NCBI GenBank assembly: GCA_002937455.1
Contig: PTJZ01000002.1
Location: 62,001 to 126,000 of the forward strand
Source: Alphaproteobacteria bacterium MarineAlpha11_Bin1
Lineage (GTDB): Bacteria > Pseudomonadota > Alphaproteobacteria > MPNO01 > UBA830
Reading direction: 5' to 3'
Length of the DNA stretch: 64,000 bases
Position numbers and translations under genes: made by a program
The notes under the pieces: model-generated
What the model saw: only the letters and a program-made list of their open reading frames with translations
What the model was told of the DNA's origin: nothing
Database searches by the model: none
In this document: positions 50,213 to 59,490 of the stretch, piece after piece
How the letters are laid out: each line of letters begins with the position of its first letter
Position numbering within the stretch: position 1 is the first letter of the stretch

Positions 50213-50417
50213 GGATTACCCTTAATGCCTCGTACACTCGAACACATGTTAACCAGTGCGTCCGCCTGCGTCCATCTGCCAGCTTGCGGAAGCCACGGCT
50301 CAGATTTCTTGGTCGTAAAAGTCATACCCGAGCTCTCGTAAAGTTCTTTTCCGTATTAGGTACGATGTTTTCCGCATTCCAGACTTCCAAATTATTACTA
50401 AGAAAACAAATTCTATC

Positions 50418-51104
50418 TCAATCAGATGGTTTCTCCGATTCGTCATCTAGGGCATCCGGAACTGGCCGCTGATTTACCACTTCGTCGACTATACCGAATT
50501 CCTTGGCTTCTTCTGGGTCAAGGAACTTATCGCGTTCCATAGCCTCCTCAATAACCTTCAGGTCTTGGCCGGTATGCTGAACATAAATATCGTTCAACCG
50601 TGCCCGTAAAGACAAAATTTCCTTCGCGTGAATTTCGATGTCAGTCGCCTGCCCCTGGAATCCACCCGAAGGTTGATGGACCATAATACGAGAATGGGGA
50701 AGTGAGTATCTCTTACCGTCAGCACCTGCCGCTAGAAGCAGTGACCCCATCGATGCCGCCTGCCCGATACACACTGTGGAGATATCTGGCCGCACATACT
50801 GCATGGTATCGTAGATTGCGAGTCCTGCGGTCACCAGTCCACCCGGAGAGTTAATATAGAAAGAAATATCCTTGGTCGGATTTTCTGACTCGAGAAAAAG
50901 CAATTGTGCACAGATTAGGCTGGACACATGATCCTCGACTGGTCCTACAAGGAAAATTATGCGCTCCTTGAGGAGCCTGGAATAGATGTCGTAGGCTCTT
51001 TCGCCGCGATTGGTCTGTTCGACCACCATCGGGACAAGAGAGTTCATTCTGGTTTGATTGCTGAGGTTCATTAGGTCTCCAGCGATGTTAGGCACGGCGT
51101 GCAA
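50418..51104 (-). CDS. clpP: ATP-dependent Clp protease proteolytic subunit
   Basis: Serine protease forming the 14-mer chamber of ClpXP. The 228-residue protein includes [20 protein letters not shown], the catalytic serine in [14 protein letters not shown], the histidine in [14 protein letters not shown] and an aspartate about 50 residues later. The first 15 or so residues before NLSNQTRMN are likely a short propeptide. It is 66 bases downstream of tig. Confidence 0.97.
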   Translation of the reverse strand: MHAVPNIAGDLMNLSNQTRMNSLVPMVVEQTNRGERAYDIYSRLLKERIIFLVGPVEDHVSSLICAQLLFLESENPTKDISFYINSPGGLVTAGLAIYDTMQYVRPDISTVCIGQAASMGSLLLAAGADGKRYSLPHSRIMVHQPSGGFQGQATDIEIHAKEILSLRARLNDIYVQHTGQDLKVIEEAMERDKFLDPEEAKEFGIVDEVVNQRPVPDALDDESEKPSD

Positions 51105-51170
51105 TATAAACCGCGCGAGTTACGAATTTGGGCGCTATATACGATTTTAGTCATTTACCTTTTACGCTTG

Positions 51171-52598
51171 TTATGCCTTTGCCGACTTTTTGTTCACAGC
51201 CTTCTTAGCCTTCTTAGCCTTCTTAGCCTTCTTAGCCTTCTTAGCCTTTTTAACGTTGGAGTTTGGATCACTGACGCCGTCTCCGCCCGGGTCAGCTAGA
51301 AGTTCCTCAATGGCCACATTACGTTCCGTCACCTTCGCGAGTTCAAGGATGTAATCAACAATCTTTTCCTCAAAAATTGGCGCCTGCAAATCCTGCATGG
51401 CCTGGGGATTTTCTGTGTAAAACTTCATGACCTGAGCTTCCTGTCCCGGAAAACGTTGGGCTTGTTCCGCCATTGCCCGATTCAGATCATCCTGATTTAC
51501 AGTCAGGTCGTTAACCCGTCCGATCTCCGACAACAGAAGACCGAGGCGAATCCGTCTCGCGGCAATCTCCCGATAGCGCTCTTCAAGTTCTTCATCCGAC
51601 TTACCCTTGTCGTCCTCATCAAGTCGATCCTGCTCCTTTGCCTCTTGAAGTTGCTTCCAGATAGTCTGGAATTCGTTTTCCAACATGCTGGGGGGCACAT
51701 CGAAATTCACGGTATTGGAGAGCTTATCGAGAAGTTCTCGTTTTAGCCGACCACGCGAGACCTGCGTATACTCTGACCCAATCTGATCCCGCACCATTGA
51801 TTGAAGACCATCCAAGTCTTCCGCACCCATCGATTTAGCAAATTCCTCATCAATCTGAATTTTGGCAGGGGCTCTGACCTCGGTCACGTCAACCTCAAAC
51901 TCCGCCGCTTTTCCAGCTAGAGTTTCCGATCCGTAATCCGCCGGAAATTCGACATTGACTGTCTTCTTTTCACCGGCCTTAGCGCCGACCAATTGTTCCT
52001 CAAACCCCGGTATAAACTGGCCACTTCCGAGCAATAGTTCCATACCCTCGGCGGTTCCACCATCAAATGCTTCTCCGTCGATCCGGCCAAGGAAGTTCAA
52101 TAACAGTTGATCGCCATCTTCGGCGGTACGACCCTCTTCCAAAGCATAGGTCTTTTGCTGATCGGCCAGGCGTTCAATTGATTTCTGAACGTCCTCGTCA
52201 GGCACTTCAGCGACCATTCGTTCGAGTTCTATGACGCTAAAGTCGATAGGTTCGATATCTGGTATCACCTCGATCGATAGTTTGTACTCCAGGTCTGAGC
52301 CGTCTTCGAATGTAACGAGGTCGACCTTTGGCTCTGTTGCTGGGCGAAGATCTTTATCCTGCATTAGGTCCTTAATTGAATCCTGGACCGTCTGTTCTAA
52401 AATTTCTCCGCGCACCGCATCACCGAAACGCTTTTTCAGTATAGCTAAGGGTACTTTCCCGGGGCGAAATCCGGGGACGTTTACCGTACCACCCACCTCG
52501 GTAAGGCGTGTGTTCATGCGCCCGTCGATATTCTCTTTAGGAATAACGATCGCGTATTCGCGTTTCAGGCCTTCGTTAATGGTTTCTGTAACCTGCAT
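51171..52598 (-). CDS. tig: Trigger factor chaperone with lysine-rich tail
   Basis: Ribosome-associated chaperone and prolyl isomerase, 475 residues. The N-terminal ribosome-binding domain has the signature PGFRPGKVPLAILKKRFG. The FKBP domain spans about residues 150-240 and a helical C-terminal domain follows. The last 30 residues are a repetitive Lys-Lys-Ala tail encoded by a tandem 9-base repeat, an extension beyond the normal C-terminus. First gene of the tig-clpP-clpX-lon series. Confidence 0.96.
   Translation of the reverse strand: MQVTETINEGLKREYAIVIPKENIDGRMNTRLTEVGGTVNVPGFRPGKVPLAILKKRFGDAVRGEILEQTVQDSIKDLMQDKDLRPATEPKVDLVTFEDGSDLEYKLSIEVIPDIEPIDFSVIELERMVAEVPDEDVQKSIERLADQQKTYALEEGRTAEDGDQLLLNFLGRIDGEAFDGGTAEGMELLLGSGQFIPGFEEQLVGAKAGEKKTVNVEFPADYGSETLAGKAAEFEVDVTEVRAPAKIQIDEEFAKSMGAEDLDGLQSMVRDQIGSEYTQVSRGRLKRELLDKLSNTVNFDVPPSMLENEFQTIWKQLQEAKEQDRLDEDDKGKSDEELEERYREIAARRIRLGLLLSEIGRVNDLTVNQDDLNRAMAEQAQRFPGQEAQVMKFYTENPQAMQDLQAPIFEEKIVDYILELAKVTERNVAIEELLADPGGDGVSDPNSNVKKAKKAKKAKKAKKAKKAVNKKSAKA
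51201..51254. repeat. 9-base tandem repeat in the tig 3' end
   Basis: The unit CTTCTTAGC occurs five times exactly and once imperfectly. It encodes the KKA repeats of the trigger factor tail. It keeps the reading frame, so copy number can vary without breaking the gene. Confidence 0.9.
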
Positions 52599-52631
52599 AA
52601 ATCTCTCTTTTCATCACCATTCGGGCGACAT

Positions 52632-52662
52632 AAAAAACAACCCAGAACACGCAACGTTCTGG
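52632..52662 (-). terminator. Intrinsic terminator after tRNA-Leu
   Basis: Perfect seven-pair stem CCAGAAC/GTTCTGG (52642-52648 with 52656-52662, seven-base loop), followed on the minus strand by GTTGTTTTTT. The stem begins at the CCA end of the tRNA, so it ends tRNA-Leu transcription before tig. Confidence 0.75.
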
Positions 52663-52744
52663 TGCGGGCGAAGGGACTCGAACCCCCACGGCTTGCGCCA
52701 CAGGTACCTAAAACCTGCGTGTCTACCAATTCCACCACGCCCGC
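52660..52744 (-). tRNA. tRNA-Leu (anticodon UAG)
   Basis: Class II tRNA on the minus strand with a long variable arm (GTGGCGCAAGCCGT region). Acceptor GCGGGCG with CGCCCGC, anticodon loop TTTAGGT (anticodon TAG), T arm with GGTTCGAGTCC, discriminator A and encoded CCA; 85 bases. It lies between the E1 gene and tig. Confidence 0.95.
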
Positions 52745-52856
52745 TGGTTTGGGGCGACACTAATAATCGTGGCACCCACGTCCGTCAGCCGAAGCTCTCA
52801 ATCGGCCGGGGTCTACATCAATCAGCGGCTTCGAGCAATGGTCAGGTGGTGATAAA

Positions 52857-55235
52857 TCAACCCCCAAGGCGCCGAACACAGGCCCGTGCCGCAGCGTCGA
52901 GTATCGCGCAACTGTCAATTCCATAGTGATGATATAGGTCGGGTAGATCTCCTGACTGTCCAAACTCATCGACACCAAGAGGATAAATACGATGCCCAGC
53001 GACCGACCCCATCCATCCAAGCATACTGGAATGGGCGTCACAAATCGTCACGAGAGCGGCGTCTTTCGCAAGCGGCGATAGCATTTTCTCAATATGCGCA
53101 ATCGACTCTACTTGACCCGACATACGCGCTCGGCGGGCTCCAATCCAGTCAATATGGATACGGTCCGCCGAGGTGATAGCGAGCAGCCCAATACCCGGGA
53201 TGTCCTCGACAATATCTTCATACGCGGAGACAGCTTCGGGCATTACCGCTCCACTACAGGCAATAATCAGGCTGCTTTCCTTGGCGGGTTCTCGGAGCCA
53301 ATATGCGCCGGACGTAACGTCTGCACGAAGTGCCGCCGTCATCTCTCGACTGGGCTGTTCAAGTATGCGGGTTGATAGTCGAATCGCAACACACCCGCCA
53401 TTATCAGCCTGCATAAATTCGAAGCCCCAGCGCATAATCTCCGCTAGCTCGTCTACGTAGGCCGGTTCGAAAGCGGCCATATTGGGCTGAGCAAGAGTGA
53501 TTAGCGGTGTTTCGGACGACTGGTGAGCACCACCCTCTGGCGCTAGAGTAATACCCGAAGGTGTCGCCACCACCATATATCGGGAGTCCTGATAACAGCC
53601 ATAATGCATAGCATCCAGTCCGCGGCGGATGAAAGGATCGTATACCGTTCCGATAGGAAGTAGTCGTGCACCAAACATACTGCTTGAAAGCCCAAGTGCG
53701 GAGAGCTGAAGAAAAAGATTTGTCTCAGCAATGCCAAGCTCAATATGCTGTCCCGCCGGGGTCATCTGCCATTTCTGAGCAGAAACAACCTCCTCCTGGG
53801 CAAACGTATCCGAGGTTTCTGACAGACTAAAAATTCCACGGCGGTTCACCCACGGCCCAAGATTAGTCGAAACCGTAACGTCTGGAGATGTCGAGACTAT
53901 GCGATCGGCAAATTCGCTGCTGCTTTTACCAATTTCATTAAGGATTCGCCCAAATCCCTCTTGGGTCGACATTTTAGATCGGGGCTGGATATCAAGCGTC
54001 GGCACTTTGATTTGAGGTGTTTTGAACCTACGCGGATATTGCTGCGCGAAAGGTACATCAGCCAAAAACTGCTCAAGTTCTTCTCGACTCTGATCTAAAC
54101 CTGAAAAATGTTCCCATTCATGCCCCTTTGGGATATTCATTTTCTCCCGAAGTTCGTTGATTTGTTCGGAATTCATGAGCCCGGCATGGTTATCTTTATG
54201 GCCTGCGAAAGGTAATCCGAATCCTTTCACGGTGTAGCCGATGAAACACGTTGGGGCATCGTCTGTTACTCCGTTAAATGCCTCAAGGCAGAATTCTAGA
54301 TCGTTTCCCGCTAGGTTCGTCATAAGCCGGTGAAGCATGTCGTCATCATGGCTATCGAGAACCGCTTTGATACCACCAACGCCCGCCAGATCGCGTTTTA
54401 AGTATTCGCGCCAGGACTTACCGCCCTTGAATGTCAGAGCGGAATATAGAGAGTTAGGGCAAGTATCGATCCATTCTCTCAGAGCATCCCCACCGGGTTG
54501 GGCAAACGCCTGCTCCAGCATTTTCCCATACTTCATCATCACCACACGCCAGCCCATATTTTCGAACAAATGGTCGATACGGCCGAACAAGCGGTCAGAA
54601 ATTACAGAGTCCAAACTCTGCCGATTGTAATCAATCATCCACCAAACATTATGAATGTCTTTTTTCCATCCCTCCAGCAACGCCTCGTATATGTTGCCCT
54701 CATCAAGTTCTGCATCACCGACGAGCGCAACCATGCGCCCTTCTTCTATATTTTTAGGTGATAGATTTTTTAATCGAACGTAATCTTGCACTAGAGACGA
54801 GAATACCGTGTGCGCAGCACCAAGCCCGACAGAACCAGTCGAGATATCGACATCATCGGTATCCTTTGTTCGCGACGGGTATGATTGTACACCCCCAAAT
54901 GCACGAAATCCCTGTATCTTCTCTAAGGACTGGTTACCGAGCAAATACTGGATAGCGTGAAAAACTGGCGATGCATGAGGTTTAACCGCGACCCTGTCCT
55001 GCGGGCGAAGAACGTCGAAATAAAGCGCCGTCATCATCGTCACCATAGACGCGCTCGAGGCTTGATGCCCTCCAACTTTCAGGCCATCACGCGCTTCTCG
55101 GATATGATTTGCATTGTGAATTATCCAACTTGACAGCCATAGCACTTTTCTCTCGAGGGCACCGAGAACCTCTAATTTGGTCCCCTTTTCCGAGGCTGGC
55201 TCCGGATTACTGACTAGACGCAAGGGTTTCGCCAT
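52857..55235 (-). CDS. Homodimeric AceE/MdeB-type 2-oxoacid dehydrogenase E1
   Basis: Thiamin-diphosphate enzyme of the single-chain E1 group, 792 residues and about 95 shorter than E. coli AceE. The cofactor motif is VALVGDAELDEGN, with GDA where AceE has GDG, followed by WWMIDYNRQSLD. The C-terminal transketolase-type domain carries EEVVSAQKWQMTPAGQHIEL and GVDEFGQSGDLPDLYHHYGI. Length and the adjacent divergent Lrp-family gene recall the mdeR-mdeB pair of pseudomonads, where the E1 acts on 2-oxobutyrate from methionine. Pyruvate remains possible. No E2 or E3 gene is adjacent. Confidence 0.8.
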   Translation of the reverse strand: MAKPLRLVSNPEPASEKGTKLEVLGALERKVLWLSSWIIHNANHIREARDGLKVGGHQASSASMVTMMTALYFDVLRPQDRVAVKPHASPVFHAIQYLLGNQSLEKIQGFRAFGGVQSYPSRTKDTDDVDISTGSVGLGAAHTVFSSLVQDYVRLKNLSPKNIEEGRMVALVGDAELDEGNIYEALLEGWKKDIHNVWWMIDYNRQSLDSVISDRLFGRIDHLFENMGWRVVMMKYGKMLEQAFAQPGGDALREWIDTCPNSLYSALTFKGGKSWREYLKRDLAGVGGIKAVLDSHDDDMLHRLMTNLAGNDLEFCLEAFNGVTDDAPTCFIGYTVKGFGLPFAGHKDNHAGLMNSEQINELREKMNIPKGHEWEHFSGLDQSREELEQFLADVPFAQQYPRRFKTPQIKVPTLDIQPRSKMSTQEGFGRILNEIGKSSSEFADRIVSTSPDVTVSTNLGPWVNRRGIFSLSETSDTFAQEEVVSAQKWQMTPAGQHIELGIAETNLFLQLSALGLSSSMFGARLLPIGTVYDPFIRRGLDAMHYGCYQDSRYMVVATPSGITLAPEGGAHQSSETPLITLAQPNMAAFEPAYVDELAEIMRWGFEFMQADNGGCVAIRLSTRILEQPSREMTAALRADVTSGAYWLREPAKESSLIIACSGAVMPEAVSAYEDIVEDIPGIGLLAITSADRIHIDWIGARRARMSGQVESIAHIEKMLSPLAKDAALVTICDAHSSMLGWMGSVAGHRIYPLGVDEFGQSGDLPDLYHHYGIDSCAILDAAARACVRRLGG

Positions 55236-55280
55236 TCCTCCAATCCCGTGTAAAACAAATCAAATTTTAACATTTAAGTC

Positions 55281-55336
55281 CGCAAGGCATGTTGCGAAGT
55301 GCTTGCCAGATTCGAATTTTAACGCAATAAAATTGC
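55281..55336. promoter_or_regulatory. Two GCAA/TTGC inverted repeats in the divergent promoter region
   Basis: CGCAAGGCATGTTGCG at 55281-55296 and GCAATAAAATTGC at 55324-55336 share GCAA-TTGC half-sites. Their centres are about 41-42 bases apart, close to four helical turns. They sit between the E1 gene and the Lrp-family regulator and are candidate operators for that regulator. Confidence 0.45.
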
Positions 55337-55362
55337 TCGAATTGTATCTATGGTATTCGAAA

Positions 55363-55839
55363 ATGCCTAAAATTGGATTAGATATTTTTGATAGGCGTAT
55401 TCTGGATCAGTTACAGCGTAATGGTCGGATCAGCAACGTAGACCTAGCTAGAGCGGTAGGACTATCACCGTCTCCGTGTTTGCGCCGCGTACGCGACCTT
55501 GAAAACGCTGGCATTATCGATCGTTACGCGGCGATCCTAAATCAGGGAAGTGCAGGATTTTCGCTGAGTGTTTTTGTACAAGTTACCCTTGAACGCCAGA
55601 TAGAGTCAGCCCTTGAAACCTTCGAGCGCGTCATTTCCAAACGGCCGGAGGTAATGGAAGCATATTTGATGACCGGAGATGCCGATTATCTCTTGCGCAT
55701 CGTTGTGCCGGACGTTTCAGACTACGAGACTTTTCTAAAAGACCATCTTACGCGGATACCCGGTGTCGCCAGCATCAAGTCGAGTTTTGCACTCAATCGA
55801 GTAAAATACGAAACTGCATTACCCCTGCAAACTGACTGA
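55363..55839 (+). CDS. Lrp/AsnC family transcriptional regulator
   Basis: 158-residue regulator from the ATG at 55363; the frame is open upstream but without family sequence. The helix-turn-helix is in RISNVDLARAVGLSPSPCLR and the RAM ligand-binding domain follows, with VMEAYLMTGDADYLLRIVV. It is divergent from the E1 gene and probably controls it in response to an amino acid or oxoacid. Confidence 0.9.
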   Translation: MPKIGLDIFDRRILDQLQRNGRISNVDLARAVGLSPSPCLRRVRDLENAGIIDRYAAILNQGSAGFSLSVFVQVTLERQIESALETFERVISKRPEVMEAYLMTGDADYLLRIVVPDVSDYETFLKDHLTRIPGVASIKSSFALNRVKYETALPLQTD

Positions 55840-55860
55840 TCTTGACCGCTCTAGTTTATT

Positions 55861-56166
55861 TCAGTGGCCCATGGGCTCAGCTTTAGAGACGCGTTCCCGA
55901 TACCGGTCGGCAAACGCTTTCAGGGCAAGCATGCGGGCACCACCGTCAACTTGATTCTGATCAGGTCGATCAAAACTCACCTGGAACCGGACGTGCGGGA
56001 TACCGTGGAGATCCGTGGCCACCGACAATATACGAGCGGTTTCGATCAAGCCATCGCGCCGCACGTGCCGAAATTGCGATCCTTCCCGAACGTATTCTAT
56101 ATCTTTTCCACGCTTAAAAAAGAAACTATTCAAAACACGTACACAGTCACCTTTGAGCAAGTCCAT
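55861..56166 (-). CDS. Conserved hypothetical protein
   Basis: 101-residue protein taken from the ATG at 56166, with AGGAAG about ten bases upstream; the frame extends to 56250 without a good site. A central stretch HVRRDGLIETARILSVATD continues into GIPHVRFQVSFDRP, then MLALKAFADRYRERV near the C-terminus. I recognise this as a small conserved alphaproteobacterial type but no function is known to me. It converges with the Lrp-family gene, with 21 bases between the stop codons. Confidence 0.6.
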   Translation of the reverse strand: MDLLKGDCVRVLNSFFFKRGKDIEYVREGSQFRHVRRDGLIETARILSVATDLHGIPHVRFQVSFDRPDQNQVDGGARMLALKAFADRYRERVSKAEPMGH

Positions 56167-56350
56167 CACTTTCTGCTTCCTGGCCAAAAAACGCACACGC
56201 AAAATACCAAACTCAAAATTCGGATTTCGGAGACCGATCTTAAAAACCATCTAAAAACATAAGACTATGCGATACTTTGCATTTGTTAGTCTAACCGCTC
56301 AATCCTCCACAAGACACCTATTTTTTTTATAAGTAGAAAACTAAAATCGA

Positions 56351-57826
56351 TTAGTCGATACCTGCCAAATCTCTCAGCCTGCGCAATGCGGCTGGGAAAT
56401 GTACCGGTAAATCCTCAGCAATAAGGCCAGGACCAAACGTAGTCGCGACATCTCCATTGAGCCAACACGCGGCGCAAACCGCCTCAAAAACGGGGAAACC
56501 TTGTATTATCAGGCCAAGGATAGTTCCCGCTAGCACATCACCTGTACCCGCTGTCGCTAGGGTCGGTGGGGCGTTCTCGTTGATTACGGCCCGTCCATCA
56601 GGAGCCGCGATAACCGTATCAGCGCCCTTTAGGAGAATTATTGCGCCCGCGATTTCAGCAGCCTTACGCACCCTCGTTAGCTTGTCCCCCGTCACTCCAA
56701 ACAATCGCGAGAATTCTCCCTCGTGCGGCGTAAGCACGCAGGGAGTTTGGCTGATCGCCGCAAACAATTCCTCGGGTCCGTCCTGAAAGGTCCTTAACGC
56801 ATCCGCATCAAGTACAAGCAGACGCTTTTTTTTTGCAGCAGCTAGAATAATATCATGCGTCCTTCGACTGACCCCACACCCCGGGCCAATCAGAACCCCG
56901 TTTTTTCGGTCATCTTCCAGAATGTCATCGAACTCGGCCGCCGTCCGAAAAGGTAATGTAAGAAGACCCGGTTGGTCGACCGTATAAGCTCCAAGGGATT
57001 TAGGATCAGCGGCAACGGTGACCAAACCTGCACCGACCCGCCGAGCCGATTGGGATGCGAGTCTGGCGGCACCACTCATCGAGTCCCCTCCGACAACCAG
57101 GCCATGACCACGTGTATATTTATGATCTTCGCGCTTGGGCCAAGGATATTGGTCTATCCATAAAGAATGATCGTTTGATTTCACCTTGGGTCCAATATTC
57201 TCGAGCGTTGCTTCCGGAATACCGATATCGGCAACCACAACCTGCCCCGCCCTTTCGCGGCCTGGCTGAAGTAAATGTCCGGGTTTTCGTCGGAAAAATG
57301 TAACGGTCAACTCCGCCCTAACTGCCGCTCCCATCACCATCCCAGTGTCACCGTGTATGCCAGACGGCAAATCGATCGCGACGCACGGCACATCCAGGCC
57401 AGAGATGAGATTGACCACTTCCGAGGCCATACCTTCAAGAGGGCGCTCGAGCCCAGCACCGAAAAGAGAATCGACTACGAGTTCCGCGCCGTCTAACGCC
57501 GCAGGTGAGAGCATCTCTATAGCCCCACTCCAACGCTTTGCATTTACCGCAGCATCACCCGAAAGACGATCTTTCGCGCCGAGGAGATATACGGATACCG
57601 GCCAACCGGCCTGATCAAGGTGCCGAGCAACAACGAAACCATCACCACCGTTATTGCCCGGCCCACAAAGAACAGCAACTGGACGGCTCGCCCAGCGCGA
57701 CCGGATTTCTCCAGCCACCGCTATTCCGGCAGCTTCCATAAGCGCGTCACTAGAAATGCCGCTCGCCATTGCGGCAGCATCCGCTGCATGCATTTGGCTC
57801 ACAGTCAAAAGTTCGTTCTTTGCCAA
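56351..57826 (-). CDS. nnr: Bifunctional NAD(P)HX epimerase/dehydratase
   Basis: Repairs hydrated NADH and NADPH. The 491-residue protein joins an N-terminal YjeF_N epimerase domain (VAVLCGPGNNGGDGFVVARH near residues 48-67, and LVVDSLFGAGLERPL) to a C-terminal ribokinase-fold dehydratase (VLIGPGCGVS, LDADALRTF, CVLTPHEGEFSRLFG, and ATAGTGDVLAGTI with the catalytic aspartate). This is the normal fused bacterial form. It faces the crotonase gene divergently across 86 bases. Confidence 0.94.
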   Translation of the reverse strand: MAKNELLTVSQMHAADAAAMASGISSDALMEAAGIAVAGEIRSRWASRPVAVLCGPGNNGGDGFVVARHLDQAGWPVSVYLLGAKDRLSGDAAVNAKRWSGAIEMLSPAALDGAELVVDSLFGAGLERPLEGMASEVVNLISGLDVPCVAIDLPSGIHGDTGMVMGAAVRAELTVTFFRRKPGHLLQPGRERAGQVVVADIGIPEATLENIGPKVKSNDHSLWIDQYPWPKREDHKYTRGHGLVVGGDSMSGAARLASQSARRVGAGLVTVAADPKSLGAYTVDQPGLLTLPFRTAAEFDDILEDDRKNGVLIGPGCGVSRRTHDIILAAAKKKRLLVLDADALRTFQDGPEELFAAISQTPCVLTPHEGEFSRLFGVTGDKLTRVRKAAEIAGAIILLKGADTVIAAPDGRAVINENAPPTLATAGTGDVLAGTILGLIIQGFPVFEAVCAACWLNGDVATTFGPGLIAEDLPVHFPAALRRLRDLAGID

Positions 57827-57912
57827 ATTCTCGTCCTATCTCATCGCGGGCTTGACTCCACAACAGCGCCCCCCTATCCGCGATGCTATATCTCATATAG
57901 GAATATATTTTA

Positions 57913-58716
57913 ATGGAATATACCAACATCAAATTTAGCATCAAAAACGGCATCGCACACCTCGTGCTAGCCCGGGACGATATCCGTAACGCGTTTTCGG
58001 AGCAGGATTTTACTGACGAGATAGTGGATGCAATTGATAGGACACAGGTAAGCGAAGAGGCGCGCGTCTTGGTGCTCTCGGCCGAAGGTTCTGCATTTTC
58101 GGCCGGAGGAAATATTAAAGATATGAAGGAAAAAAAAGGTATTTTCGGTGGCGGACCGGCAGGAACTCGCCGCGGATATATAGAAGGTATCCAAAAAGTG
58201 CCGAAGGCGCTGTATACTCTTGATATCCCCTCTATCTCGGCCGTTCAAGGCCCGGCGATCGGCGCTGGCTGCGATTTGGCGATCTATTGTGATATTGTCA
58301 TCGCCTCCGAAAAAGCAAAGTTTGGTGAAACGTTTATCAATGTTGGGATAATCCCCGGTGACGGCGGTGCTTGGATCATGCCTCGTCGGGTTGGACTGCA
58401 ACGCGCTGCGGAACTGATCTTCACCGGTCGGATCGTAGGTGGTGAGGAAGCAGCCGAGATCGGTCTTGCGCTTGAATGTGTAGCATCCGATCAGCTAATG
58501 CCACGAGCAATGGATCTTGCGAAAACTATCGCCGGGCGTCCTCCGGTGACGGCGCGTATGTTAAAGTCAATGCTTCGTCAGTCGCTTAATTCGGGCCTCT
58601 TCGACTTCCTCGACAACTGCGCCGCGCTACAAGCTATTTGCCACAGTACAGATGATCATTTAGAGGCGGTGACTGCCATGCTGGAGAAGCGTGATCCGAC
58701 TTTCAAAGGGAAATAG
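57913..58716 (+). CDS. Enoyl-CoA hydratase/isomerase family protein
   Basis: Crotonase-fold enzyme acting on acyl-CoA, 267 residues. The oxyanion-hole segments are SAEGSAFSAGGNIKDM and PAIGAGCDLAIYCDIV. In the catalytic region, FGETFINVGIIPGDGGAW, the two glutamates of classical hydratases are not at their usual places and an aspartate stands in PGDGG, so isomerase or other chemistry is more likely than simple hydration. It is a single plus-strand gene with no CoA-ligase or dehydrogenase beside it. Confidence 0.85.
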   Translation: MEYTNIKFSIKNGIAHLVLARDDIRNAFSEQDFTDEIVDAIDRTQVSEEARVLVLSAEGSAFSAGGNIKDMKEKKGIFGGGPAGTRRGYIEGIQKVPKALYTLDIPSISAVQGPAIGAGCDLAIYCDIVIASEKAKFGETFINVGIIPGDGGAWIMPRRVGLQRAAELIFTGRIVGGEEAAEIGLALECVASDQLMPRAMDLAKTIAGRPPVTARMLKSMLRQSLNSGLFDFLDNCAALQAICHSTDDHLEAVTAMLEKRDPTFKGK

Positions 58717-58811
58717 GTATTCGGTTCGAGGTCCGAAGCAAATAATCGGTCATTAATTTAGCAGTATGAGAATATTGCTGTAACGTCGCGATCCATTTTA
58801 TCGTGGACACT

Positions 58812-59489
58812 TTAGCGCGCCGACTCCAGATGTGAGATGATATCTAACGTTGGAATTACATCGGCATACTTATGGTGTAAATCAAATAAGTTTACCTTAT
58901 GCGACAAGATGGAACGGTCAAACACGCACTCCTCAGCTATAGAAACGTGAAATCCTGCCGAATATGCGTCTACAGCCGAGGCACGGACACAGCCCGATGT
59001 ACTCTCTCCGCACACAATCAGGCTATTGACCCCTAGGCGGTTCAGTTCCGGTAGAATGGGGGTTCCAAAGAACGCGCTTGCCCTCTGCTTCACAATCATT
59101 ACATCGCCTTCCTGAGGCGCGAAGGCATCGAATATTTCGTAATCGTTATCCGTTGTCCCCAACCCATCTTGACGGTTCGTCGCCACTACGTCCGATGTGG
59201 CTGGTGCCGTCGTGTACATTACTGGAATACCAACACTTCTAGCCGTGGAAAAAAGGCGCTTAGTAGGCTCTATGGCCTCCCATGCGTAGCGTCCACAGGT
59301 GCTGGGAAATTCATCCACTATCTCGTGTGGTTCTCTCTCTCCGCCCCTATAAACCAAGTTGTAGAGATCGATAGCTAGGAGTGCGGGGCGGTCACCCACA
59401 TATACCTCGCGATGATAAGGCTCATATATTTTTAGGATTTCTTCCGACATGATGTCGGCCCAGCAGTGATCTTCGAATTCAGCCCTCAT
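58812..59489 (-). CDS. Isochorismatase-family cysteine hydrolase
   Basis: Cysteine hydrolase of the isochorismatase/N-carbamoylsarcosine amidase/nicotinamidase superfamily, 225 residues. The triad is visible: Asp41 in ALLAIDLYN, a lysine in MIVKQRASAFFGT and the cysteine in VCGESTSGCVRASAVDA. The cis-peptide region before the cysteine is preserved. An in-frame ATG at 59450 is an alternative start. Substrate is likely an amide or ureide. It lies one base after a nitrile-hydratase-beta-like gene, so they are co-transcribed. Confidence 0.87.
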   Translation of the reverse strand: MRAEFEDHCWADIMSEEILKIYEPYHREVYVGDRPALLAIDLYNLVYRGGEREPHEIVDEFPSTCGRYAWEAIEPTKRLFSTARSVGIPVMYTTAPATSDVVATNRQDGLGTTDNDYEIFDAFAPQEGDVMIVKQRASAFFGTPILPELNRLGVNSLIVCGESTSGCVRASAVDAYSAGFHVSIAEECVFDRSILSHKVNLFDLHHKYADVIPTLDIISHLESAR

Positions 59490-59490
59490 G

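Noticed and set aside
51201..51254. CRISPR-like repeat array
   Set aside because: Units are 9 bases without spacers and lie inside the trigger factor coding region.
52231..52926. 231-codon plus-strand open frame
   Set aside because: Runs antisense through tig, across tRNA-Leu and into the E1 gene; cannot be real coding sequence.
58755..58790. Eight-pair hairpin AGCAGTAT/ATATTGCT between convergent genes
   Set aside because: No T-run follows; too weak to call as a terminator.
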